The notes below the pieces were generated by a model. It was not told where the DNA came from. It saw only the letters and a list, made by a program, of their open reading frames with translations, and made no database searches. From contig JANMDR010000061.1 in the NCBI GenBank assembly GCA_031376425.1, forward strand, positions 1 to 29,332: a DNA stretch of 29,332 nucleotides, written 5' to 3'. Shown here piece by piece: positions 23,101 through 29,332 of this stretch. Within the stretch, counting starts at the first letter, position 1, and the number at the start of each line of letters is the position of its first letter. A program made the translations under genes and the position numbers. The DNA is from JANMDR01 sp031376425 (lineage in GTDB: Bacteria > Pseudomonadota > Gammaproteobacteria > Burkholderiales > Usitatibacteraceae).

Positions 23101-26100
23101 TGATGGATAATTTATCTGCCGCGTTCAAGGTCACAGCAAATGCAGTGGCGCTTGATGCGGCAACGTTTGCAGTGGTGAGAGTGTAGGACCCAGCTTGGCC
23201 GGTAATAGATAGTTTAGCAACGTCCATCGTGTCGCCCCCGACGATGTTTGCAGCAGACACACTGAGCATGCCGGTGGCAGCATCATAAGTTGCATTGAGA
23301 ATAGAAGGTGCCGCGTTGTTTACCGTGATGCCATTACCCGTAAGGTCTTGAATATTGCCCCCGGTAACTACACTATTCCAATCGTCTGCCGCAGCTAAGT
23401 TGTAGGTGGTGGAAGAGCTGGCGGAGCTTGTGCCGTTTTTGTTCAACAGTGCGTCCACCGAGGCAATATCAGCGCCCGCAATGGTGAAGGTAAAACTGGT
23501 GGCGCTGGTGATTTCCACATTGCCGGTGGTGCTCAACGTGCGCGTGGCACCGCCTTCGCCTGTGATGGTGAGCGCGCTGATCGTAATATCGTTAGTGGCA
23601 CCAATTGCTTTAACTAAATTGGTTCCTGTGACGGTGAATATGTGCGTGGTGCCGTCATAGGTAGCGCTGGTGATGGTGGGTGCCGTCACGTTGCTAACGG
23701 TGATGCCGTTGCCGGTTAAATCGGCGGCGGCTGATGTAGTTGTATTCCAATTGGCTCCGGCGGCCAAATTGAAGGTGGTGGTGTCTACCGCCGTTGTGCC
23801 GTTCTTGTTCAATACGCCATTAACCGCTAATTTATCTGCAGCGTTCAACGTCACAGAAAATGCAGTTGAACTTGAAGCGGTGACGTTTGCGGTGGTGAGC
23901 GTGTAAGATCCCGCTTGGCCGGTAATAGATAGTTTAGCAACGTCAATCGTGTCGCCCCCGACGATGTTTGCAGCGGACACACTGAGCATGCCGGTGGCAG
24001 CATCATAAGTTGCACTGAGAATAGAAGGTGCCGCGTTGTTTACCGTGATGCCATTACCCGTAAGGTCTTGAATATTACCACCGGTAACTACACTATTCCA
24101 ATCGTCTGCCGCAGCTAAGTTGTAGGCGGTGGAAGAGCTGGCGGAGCTTGTGCCGTTTTTGTTCAACAGTGCGTCCACCGAGGCAATATCAGCGCCCGCA
24201 ATGGTGAAGGTAAAACTGGTGGCGCTGGTGATTTCCACATTGCCGGTGGTGGATAATGTTCGCGTGGCACCGCCTTCACCAACAACAGTAAGCTTACTAA
24301 TCGTGATGTCGTTGGTGGCACCAAGGGTTTTAACTAAATTGGTGCCGGTAACGGTGAGCACATTGCTTGAGCCGTCATAGGTAGCACTGGTGATGGTGGG
24401 CGCAGTTGCGTTACTCACCGTGATGCCGTTGCCGGTTAAATCAGCACCCGATGTGGTAGTTGCATCCCAATTGGCGGCGGCGCTCAAATTGAAGGTGGTA
24501 GCATCTACAGCCGCTGTGCCGTTATTGTTCAATATACCGTTGACCGCTAATTTATCTGCCGCATTCAGAGTCACGCTAAATGCAGTTGAACTGGAGGCGG
24601 TGACGTTTGCGGTGGTCAATGTGTAAGAGCCTGTTTGGCCGGTGATGGAGAGTTTGCTCACATCAATGGTGTCGCCACCGACAATATTGGCGGCACTTAC
24701 GCTTAAGATGCCGGTTGCGGCACCGTAGCCTGCGGTAATGATCGATGGCGCAGCATTATTCACGGTGATACCGTTGCTGGTGAGATCTTGAATATTGCCA
24801 CCAGTAATGACGCTATTCCAATCATCGGCTGCAGCCAAGTTATAGACGGTGGCACTGCCTATCGAGCTTGTGCCATTTTTATTTAGTAGTGCCGCCACCG
24901 CCGCAATATCGGCACCTGCAAGAGTGAAGGTAAAACTGGTGGCACTGGTGATTTCAACATTACCTGTGGTGCTCAACGTGCGCGTAGCACCACCTTCACC
25001 GGTAATGGTAAGGGTACTGGTCGTAATATCATTAGTGGCACCACTAGTTTTAACTAAATTGGTGCCGGTAACGGTAACTACATTGGTTGTTCCATCGTAC
25101 GTGGCGCTGGTGATAGTGGGGGCGGCCACACTTGATACAGTGACGGCATTACCAGTTAAATCTGCTGCTGCACTGGCTGTGGAATCCCAATTAGCAGCGG
25201 CGGCTAAGTTAAATGTGGTGGTGTCAACTGCTGCTGTGCCGTTGTTATTGAGTATGCCGTTTATACTAATTTTGTCTGCGGGATTTAACGTGACTGCAAA
25301 CGCGGTAGCACTGCTGGCCGTGACGTTTGGTGTGGTTAAGGTATAACTGCCGCCTTGGCCGGTTAGGCTGAGTTTTGTTACGTCGATGGTGTCGCCCGTG
25401 ACCATGTTTACCGCAGTCACGCTTAATACTGCGGTGCTGGCGTTGTAGATGGCGCTGGTGATGGTGGGTGGGGGCATGAAGTTGGTATTCGTCGTGCCGA
25501 CGCCGGTGGTGGAAATGGTTGATGTGGCAGTGCCCGCAGGACCATTGGTACTACCTCCCTTTGTCGCAATGCCGCCCGCTCCACCCGCACCAACGTTTCC
25601 TGTACTTAACGAAGTATTGGTGGACGCATCAAGATTAACGGTGCCGCCAACATTCGAGATGCCGCCTACACCTGAACCACCTGCGCCGCCATTACCACTA
25701 CTAGCCGAACCTGGGGCTGCGCCGCCACCGCCGCCGCCGCCTGCGGCAATATTGTTCGTAATCGTGCTACCCGTAATGGTCAGCGTACCGGTGTTGTGAA
25801 TACCAGCCGACGCGTTTCCGCCCGCGCCTCCGCCGTAGGTGTATCCTACGCCGCCGCCGCCGCCGCCGATACGGATCGTGCCGTTGTTGGCTAAGCCGCC
25901 ATTGCCACCGCTGGTGTAAGCGAAGTAAGCAGCGCCTGCTCCCGCAGCACCAACCCCAGTGCCACCGCTACCGCCGCCGCCGCCCATCGTACCAAAACCA
26001 GCCCCGGTTCCGCCCGTCCCGGCACTAGCTGCTCCCGCAGTATGCGTCGGGTTGGTACCCCCGGCACCCCCAAACGTTGTTCCGAACCCGCCGCCGCCGC

Positions 26101-26680
26101 CGCCCGCACCGCCGCCGCCACCTGCGCCACCGCCGCCGCCGCCGCCGCCCGCCGCCTTGTTGGCCGTGATGGTGCTATTGGTGATGGTCAAGGTTCCCGC
26201 ATTACGGATACCGGCGCCCAGAGAAGAGCCACCAGGTAGCGCTACGGCATTTCCGGGAGTATTGCCACCACTCCCCGTCAAAAAACCATTGGTAATGGTG
26301 AGGTTATTGATGACGACCGACGAACCCGCGCCGGATGAGGACACATCAAGCACACGCGCCAAATTCGCGCCGCTCAGGGTAAACCCACCGCCTTGTATGG
26401 TGAGCGTCTTACCGTCGGTGACGTTGATAGTGATGGCGTCAGCCGCTGACGCAAAGGTGATGTTGCCAGTCAGGGTGATGATGTCATCGGCTCCATCCGT
26501 ATTTGCGGTGAGGATAGCAGCTTTCAGTTGCGCTACCGTGCTAACACTCGCCGTATGCGCCAACGCTAGCGGCGACAAGCCGCCCAACGCAAAAGACAAA
26601 GCAATGCTGGCGGCTAGCGTGCCTACACGGGGTAGACACGACGATGCGGTTATGCGTGTGGATTGAAGAGATGATTTCAT
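20195..26680 (-). CDS. Giant modular surface protein (adhesin-like)
   Basis: A 2161-residue exported protein; ATG 26680 follows CCGGAG. In order: signal peptide (1-41); beta-helix-like segment (about 42-150); Gly-rich region with poly-Gly runs (about 150-390); ten Ig-like repeats of about 115-125 residues (about 400-1605) that alternate between two types for four pairs (A with GDTIDV and SYTLTTANV; B with GATNDIT and GGATRTLSTTGNVEITSATS) and end with two further variants; a Cys-containing block (about 1611-1735) with four or five units like CxAGSYSAxxGAxSxxxC, similar to GCC2/GCC3 ephrin-receptor-like repeats; an Ig-like segment ending NYNFPAATDAAATPTQALTH; a PPVV-type linker (about 1953-1998); and a triplicated DUF5648-like C-terminus (about 2005-2161). 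No LPXTG or autotransporter barrel is seen, so the export route and anchor are unknown. It lies 64 nt downstream of the sulfotransferase gene. Confidence 0.88.
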   Translation of the reverse strand: MKSSLQSTRITASSCLPRVGTLAASIALSFALGGLSPLALAHTASVSTVAQLKAAILTANTDGADDIITLTGNITFASAADAITINVTDGKTLTIQGGGFTLSGANLARVLDVSSSGAGSSVVINNLTITNGFLTGSGGNTPGNAVALPGGSSLGAGIRNAGTLTITNSTITANKAAGGGGGGGGAGGGGGAGGGGGGFGTTFGGAGGTNPTHTAGAASAGTGGTGAGFGTMGGGGGSGGTGVGAAGAGAAYFAYTSGGNGGLANNGTIRIGGGGGGVGYTYGGGAGGNASAGIHNTGTLTITGSTITNNIAAGGGGGGGAAPGSASSGNGGAGGSGVGGISNVGGTVNLDASTNTSLSTGNVGAGGAGGIATKGGSTNGPAGTATSTISTTGVGTTNTNFMPPPTITSAIYNASTAVLSVTAVNMVTGDTIDVTKLSLTGQGGSYTLTTPNVTASSATAFAVTLNPADKISINGILNNNGTAAVDTTTFNLAAAANWDSTASAAADLTGNAVTVSSVAAPTITSATYDGTTNVVTVTGTNLVKTSGATNDITTSTLTITGEGGATRTLSTTGNVEITSATSFTFTLAGADIAAVAALLNKNGTSSIGSATVYNLAAADDWNSVITGGNIQDLTSNGITVNNAAPSIITAGYGAATGILSVSAANIVGGDTIDVSKLSITGQTGSYTLTTANVTASSSTAFSVTLNAADKLAVNGILNNNGTAAVDATTFNLSAAANWDATTTSGADLTGNGITVSNATAPTITSATYDGSSNVLTVTGTNLVKTLGATNDITISKLTVVGEGGATRTLSTTGNVEITSATSFTFTIAGADIASVDALLNKNGTSSASSSTAYNLAAADDWNSVVTGGNIQDLTGNGITVNNAAPSILSATYDAATGMLSVSAANIVGGDTIDVAKLSITGQAGSYTLTTANVTASSSTAFSVTLNAADKLAVNGVLNKNGTTAVDTTTFNLAAGANWNTTTSAAADLTGNGITVSNVTAPTITSATYDGTTHIFTVTGTNLVKAIGATNDITISALTITGEGGATRTLSTTGNVEITSATSFTFTIAGADIASVDALLNKNGTSSASSSTTYNLAAADDWNSVVTGGNIQDLTGNGITVNNAAPSILNATYDAATGMLSVSAANIVGGDTMDVAKLSITGQAGSYTLTTANVAASSATAFAVTLNAADKLSINGILNNNGTAAVDTTTFNLAAAASWNQTRTSSADLTGNGITVSNVTAPTITSATYDASTNILVVTGTNLVRTIGPTNDITVATLTFTGEGGATYTLATTANVEISAATSFSVTLTGADIAAVSSLINKNGTSSTGGTAYNLAAADDWNSVITGGNIADLSSNPITVSNLAAPTITSATYNANTGVLVVTGTGLTSLNGANNDIVAAKFSLQGEGGASYTLTTTSDVEISSATSFTLTLSAVDRAGANLIMNKNGTSSTSVNTYNLIAAEDWARGTDAAVVIADLTGNGITVNNVVAPTITSATYNVATGVLVVTGNNFLSLAGAANDITANRLRFLGQGAFNYTLTDTANVDITNGTGFTMTMSANDKAALALRLNKDGTSSTDTTTYNLGALEDWNAGAAIAVVIADLFGNPVTVSGNVCAVGSYSASGSSPCILASAGFYVAGTGATAQTACLAGSYSAAVGATSAATCIQASAGNFVATAGSAAQTQCAAGTFVATTGATSCTAASIGFFVAAAGATAQVACPANTFTPSTGAVSCSLNPPPKVTVSVGGVTTGGTATPLGVTQIGFGGSLDVMITANPRYIASVTGSCSGRVITSVALVPQGASSNTYRTDATTNDCSIIVSFRAVQPVLTISATEAVTPPNTTPAPSTSEVNKPFTLTASLRQAAGVLGIGITPPAPEFIGFTADGAEIASCAAQPLTLKVVDELSTYQASCTLSFESVGAKVIAAKYAGDNYNFPAATDAAATPTQALTHTVAAAAVVPPVVIVPPVVIVPPVVPPVVPPVVIVPPVVPPVVIVPPVVPPVAIILAQNRYRIYIPSTGGHLYTTDKNEYEALIKFPNTYVDEGIDHKIFLTAVTVNGITAVPYYRLFIKPIRQHFWTTDENEYKVQRAKTAEFNDEGIDGYIFPTGGVPGSVPLYRLALKGTATHHWTTDKNEFDVLTASGAWIGEGAVGNPAGVTGYVMPK
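20683..20818. repeat. Tandem repeat encoding a Pro-Val linker
   Basis: Short units based on GGCGGCACGATTACAACTGG and GGCGGTAC repeat over about 135 bp and encode VVIVPPVVPP units on the minus strand, a rigid linker between the Ig-like and DUF5648-like parts. Confidence 0.75.
22200..25480. repeat. Long tandem array of Ig-like domain repeats in DNA
   Basis: The coding repeats have a period of about 720 bp for each A-B pair. The segments near 23271-23535 and 23991-24255 are nearly identical, with an exact offset of 720 bp, showing a recent duplication; other pairs are more diverged. Confidence 0.85.
26088..26156. repeat. CCG triplet runs coding poly-glycine
   Basis: Almost uninterrupted CCG/CCA triplets that encode runs of glycine on the minus strand in the giant surface protein; prone to slippage, so length may vary between strains. 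Confidence 0.8.
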
Positions 26681-26744
26681 AATGATGCTCCGGTGGGTAT
26701 CTTGACTGGCTTGGTTTATTTCTAAATGCGTTTATTTTTTGCAC

Positions 26745-27584
26745 TTACTTTTGATTGGCAATGACATTAGCCCGGCTATTCTGCGTATCAGTCCAAAAAT
26801 TCATATTGGCGTAGTTGGCAAAAAGGTCAGGCGGTAAAATAGTGGTGCGGGGCTGAAAGCTTACTTTTTCGCGTACTTTATGCAGGTCAGTCACGCCTAC
26901 GTTGGCGTCAAATTCTGGGGTGTCAAACTGCAAGTTATCAAAGGTGTGGGCAAAAGGCGGCTCACCAATAAATTTATAAATTAAGGGCAGCACTTTTTCA
27001 GGTGCTGAGGCTAATAAATCGTAATCCACCACCAACATAGATGCCGCTTCTTCAGAATAAAACGCTTCTTTTAGCGCGCACCACGCATAGCCCACGGTGC
27101 GGTTGCGCTGGCCTAAGGTATCCACGCGGCTGTAGACGGTGTTGCGTTCGATATCGTCATTAAATAGCTTGGTGTTTTCAAACGGATTTGCGCGAAACCG
27201 CCGTTCAAAACTATCCATCACCCACGCTACATTACGCACGCAGGCAATCACTTTAGCTTGCGGAAAAACATCGGCCAGCGCAGGCATGCGCGCGCACCAG
27301 CCACGGTTGGTATCAAACACCACCGGCTTATCGGTAACGGTTTCATAATAATTATTAAGCAAGCCGCGCAACATGCTGCGGCGCTGTGCAGGCGAGACCG
27401 TAGGGCCAAACTCACTGCCCGCACTGACAGTGTTGAGCATGTTGGCAAAAAATGCGTTTACGGGCGAGGAAATATCAGCATGAAAACGCGGATTTTGCCG
27501 CAGAATTGCCGACAGCAAGGTAGAGCCTGCGCGAGGCAGGCCGGAGATAAAGTGATAGATACGGGGCGTGTTCGGAGCGGGCAT
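26745..27584 (-). CDS. Sulfotransferase family protein
   Basis: A 279-residue PAPS-dependent sulfotransferase, cytoplasmic. The N-terminal PAPS 5'-phosphosulfate loop is FISGLPRAGSTLLSAIL. The 3'-phosphate-binding segment is KVIACVRNVAWVMDSFERRF. Later segments include MLVVDYDLLASAPEKVLPLI, typical of bacterial Sulfotransfer family members. The ATG at 27584 is the only start after an in-frame TAA at 27615; no clear Shine-Dalgarno sequence is present. It lies directly upstream of the giant surface protein on the same strand, so the two may be co-expressed. Whether it sulfates that protein, a glycan or a small molecule cannot be told. Confidence 0.9.
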   Translation of the reverse strand: MPAPNTPRIYHFISGLPRAGSTLLSAILRQNPRFHADISSPVNAFFANMLNTVSAGSEFGPTVSPAQRRSMLRGLLNNYYETVTDKPVVFDTNRGWCARMPALADVFPQAKVIACVRNVAWVMDSFERRFRANPFENTKLFNDDIERNTVYSRVDTLGQRNRTVGYAWCALKEAFYSEEAASMLVVDYDLLASAPEKVLPLIYKFIGEPPFAHTFDNLQFDTPEFDANVGVTDLHKVREKVSFQPRTTILPPDLFANYANMNFWTDTQNSRANVIANQK

Positions 27585-27614
27585 GGCGCGGACGTTGGCT
27601 GGTGGCGATTGGGC

Positions 27615-27803
27615 TTAGGACAAGCGGTATTGAATTTCCAGAGTATAACCGAACTGTGTCCTAGCATACGCACGTCTGCAGCGAACGTTTATAAGGCGAA
27701 TGCCGTAGGCAAGCAGCTCGTCGGATTCTGGATTAATCGGCTCAAAATCTGGCTCGGCGCAGTCAACTTCACCTGCCCCGTCCTTCCGATTGCCATAATC
27801 CAA
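27615..27803 (-). CDS. Doubtful small ORF upstream of sulfotransferase gene
   Basis: A 62-codon frame in the same phase as the sulfotransferase gene and as the Ig-like remnant upstream. It is bounded by the remnant's TAG (27810-27812) and its own TAA (27615-27617). The product (acidic start with EVDCAEPDFEPINPESDELL, then a basic RCRRAYARTQFGYTLEIQ segment) has no recognised family. It may be a small protein or part of the decayed gene. Confidence 0.25.
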   Translation of the reverse strand: MDYGNRKDGAGEVDCAEPDFEPINPESDELLAYGIRLINVRCRRAYARTQFGYTLEIQYRLS

Positions 27804-27809
27804 CAGCCT

Positions 27810-28097
27810 CTAGCGCACACTATGCGTCAGCGCCGGCGTTGGCGTGGCGTTGCTATCGGTAATGGCGGGGAAGTTGTATTTATCACCGCTGAAGCTTACC
27901 GTTATTTTGTGCGCGCCTAGGTTCAAGCTGGTCGTGCTGCAAGTTGCTTGGTAGTAGCTTTCGTCACTGCTGAAGGCTTGGCTTACTACTTGTTGTTCGC
28001 AGCCAACTATCGCTTGTCCATCAGCGTAGAAGCTGATGTATACCGTGCTCGGCGATGTGCCAAACAAACCGACAATGCCGATTGTGTCGTCAGCGCA
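27810..28097 (-). pseudogene. Remnant of an Ig-like surface protein gene
   Basis: The translation (VYISFYADGQAIVGCEQQVV, then ESYYQATCSTTSLNLGAHKI and SGDKYNFPAITDSNATPTPA) aligns with the Ig-like segment just before the Pro-rich linker in the 2161-residue protein (FIGFTADGAEIASC, then STYQASCTLSFESVGAKVIA and AGDNYNFPAATDAAATPTQA). The homology continues upstream of the only candidate start (a TTG at 28067) to about 28097, and there is no signal peptide, so this is a fragment of a third paralogue. It ends in THSVR and TAG. Confidence 0.7.
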
Positions 28098-28151
28098 GTT
28101 ATGGGCGTGGCATTACAGTTAACACTGACGCGAGCGGTGGATGACTATTAT

Positions 28152-28181
28152 TTGCCTTACCAAACAAAACTGCATTACAAT
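28152..28181 (+). promoter_or_regulatory. Promoter of the toxin-antitoxin operon
   Basis: TTGCCT (28152-28157) and TACAAT (28176-28181) with an 18-nt spacer, about 33 nt before the antitoxin start, which is preceded by GAGATAGAGGG. Confidence 0.5.
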
Positions 28182-28213
28182 ATATTTTTCCTTACTTTAG
28201 GAGATAGAGGGCG

Positions 28214-28570
28214 ATGCACTCAACACTTACTTCCAAAGGTCAGCTTACGCTGCCAAAAGCCGCGCGCGATTTACTGCAGTTAGTTGCGGGCACCCGTTTT
28301 TCGTTTGAAGTTATAGGTGACAAACTGGTACTCACCCCAGCGCGCGTAAATGCGTTGTCAGTGCGCGGCACATTAAAATCACCCCACGCTAGGCCGCTTA
28401 GCATTGCGGAAATGGATGAGGGCATTAGCCTTGCGATGCACGAAAAATATGGGGTACCAGCGCCATTGGCACCTAATCTATCGTCGCCGCGTTCGGCCAC
28501 AACTTCGGCTACGGCTACCGCCACGCCGGTAGTTAAGCCAGCACGCAAATCAACGCGCAAGTCCAAATGA
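28214..28570 (+). CDS. AbrB-type antitoxin (VapB-like)
   Basis: A 118-residue antitoxin with a swapped-hairpin AbrB DNA-binding domain at residues 1-48 (STLTSKGQLTLPKAARDLLQ, then GTRFSFEVIGDKLVLTP). The middle (about 49-90) should wrap the toxin (LSIAEMDEGISLAMHEKYG). The C-terminus is unusual: an Ala/Thr-rich stretch, then a Lys/Arg-rich end (PARKSTRKSK). It overlaps the toxin gene by 4 nt (ATGA). It is expected to neutralise the toxin and repress the operon, as in characterised VapBC systems. Confidence 0.88.
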   Translation: MHSTLTSKGQLTLPKAARDLLQLVAGTRFSFEVIGDKLVLTPARVNALSVRGTLKSPHARPLSIAEMDEGISLAMHEKYGVPAPLAPNLSSPRSATTSATATATPVVKPARKSTRKSK

Positions 28571-28962
28571 TTGGCATTGATACCAATCTACTGCTGCGCT
28601 TGTTGTTGGATGACGATCCTGCACAAAACGCTAAAATCGATGCGCTCATGAGCGCACATGCGACCCTGCCAGCGTCGGTGATGCTGACCGACGTAGTATT
28701 GGCCGAAACCTTCTGGACGCTACGAACGGTGTATAGGCAGCCAAAATCGGCGTTAGTTGGCGCAATCCAATCATTACTCGCGCAACCTGCATTTGCGTTT
28801 GAAAATCGCGTTGCCGTAGAACAAGCCTTGGCAACCTTCAGCGACAGCAATGCCGGGTTTTCTGATTGCCTAATCGCTGCAAAACTAATGGCACTCGGGT
28901 GTAACTTCACAGCCACCTTCGACAAAAAGATGCACGCTTTGCCAGGCGTTAAAGTATTTTGA
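28567..28962 (+). CDS. PIN-domain ribonuclease toxin (VapC-like)
   Basis: A 131-residue PIN-domain toxin, a Mg2+-dependent endoribonuclease by family. The acidic active-site residues are visible: Asp5 in IGIDTNLLLR, Glu47 in VLAETFW, Asp100 in GFSDCLIAA and Asp119 in TFDKKM. Length is normal and the protein looks intact. The start overlaps the antitoxin stop (ATGA), a typical arrangement for translational coupling. The RNA target is not predictable from sequence. Confidence 0.93.
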   Translation: MIGIDTNLLLRLLLDDDPAQNAKIDALMSAHATLPASVMLTDVVLAETFWTLRTVYRQPKSALVGAIQSLLAQPAFAFENRVAVEQALATFSDSNAGFSDCLIAAKLMALGCNFTATFDKKMHALPGVKVF

Positions 28963-29332
28963 CGGTGCGCCAGAGGCGTGGGGCTACGTAACATCACGAC
29001 GCGTGCTGCGTTTGGCACCAAAAAATACCAATAAACACGGGCATCTCCAAGTAATTTTAGCGGTCAACTGCTGTTTCTAGGTTAAAGAATCCCGCAATGA
29101 AACTACCTTCGGGTCGCGGGCATCGTCAGGACGTCTTTTTGAACACACTGTTTACTTCAATAGCCCCTCAGTTTTGCGGTTTGGGCGCATGCAAAAGACC
29201 TCTGCACAACCACATAAAACCCAACGAATTTGAGCGCTAGCGCAGCGTTGAAGAATTTCTAAGTCGAATGAGCGCAATCAATGCACTTTTCACCGTTAAA
29301 TCACGCGCCTTTGCGCTTGTTAGTCGTTATTT
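28963..29332. other. Non-coding right edge, possible IS end
   Basis: No gene is recognised. From about 29188 the sequence (AAAAGACCTCTGCACAACC and onward) resembles the outer end of insertion sequences that begin with GAGACCTTTGCA-like termini, with the transposase gene expected beyond the window. The CCCGC...GCGGG pair near 29090-29120 could be a weak hairpin. Confidence 0.3.

Noticed and set aside
25959..26666. Plus-strand Pro-rich ORF of 235 codons opposite the surface-protein gene
   Set aside because: The prolines are the complement of glycine codons in the poly-Gly region; no signal of independent coding.
27258..27920. Plus-strand ORF of 220 codons across the sulfotransferase gene
   Set aside because: It is opposite a clearly conserved sulfotransferase and has no recognisable family features.
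1878..29134. Shared GCATCGTCAGGA near 1879 and 29121 as possible element ends
   Set aside because: Only 12 bases are shared, with different flanks; chance cannot be excluded and nothing else links the two places.

Overview
The window most likely comes from a betaproteobacterium of moderate GC content. The main support is a grpE-dnaK-dnaJ chaperone cluster whose proteins look betaproteobacterial, with sigma-32-like promoters, a lipoprotein-anchored RND efflux operon and Gram-negative signal peptides. The genus cannot be fixed by eye. The accessory content (repeat proteins, small palindromic and MITE-like elements, broken genes) suggests a plastic genome.

Layout. 1-2.3 kb: small genes of unknown function, probably phage- or plasmid-like, then a long non-coding stretch and a broken reading frame with one in-frame stop. 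2.34-2.7 kb: a cluster of palindromic repeats and a terminator. 2.72-6.09 kb (minus): an exported 1121-residue protein built from about 36 copies of a 23-residue repeat, ending in a peptidoglycan-binding domain. 6.4-10.6 kb (plus): grpE, dnaK and dnaJ. 10.6-17.5 kb: a regulated efflux module with two divergent operons. The leftward one encodes a DUF2141 protein, a short-chain dehydrogenase and a TetR regulator; the rightward one encodes a monooxygenase-fold lipoprotein, an RND adaptor and an RND pump. Three copies of a 15-bp palindrome sit on the two overlapping promoters and are very probably TetR operators. 17.5-18.3 kb: a second, broken copy of the 3' end of dnaJ and of its terminator, interrupted by a MITE-like insertion and by another palindromic insertion. 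18.36-27.6 kb (minus): a sulfotransferase, a 2161-residue modular surface protein and a smaller 575-residue paralogue sharing its N- and C-terminal modules. 27.6-28.1 kb: remnants of another related protein. 28.2-28.96 kb (plus): a VapBC-type toxin-antitoxin pair with an AbrB-fold antitoxin. The right edge may be the start of an insertion sequence.

The most informative structural feature is that the efflux module lies exactly between the intact dnaJ 3' end and a diverged partial copy of it. The last codons of the RND pump are themselves made of dnaJ-derived sequence read in another frame. This marks the module as an insertion or duplication product at the dnaJ 3' end. The other two notable items are the three-operator divergent promoter and the very repetitive surface and periplasmic proteins.
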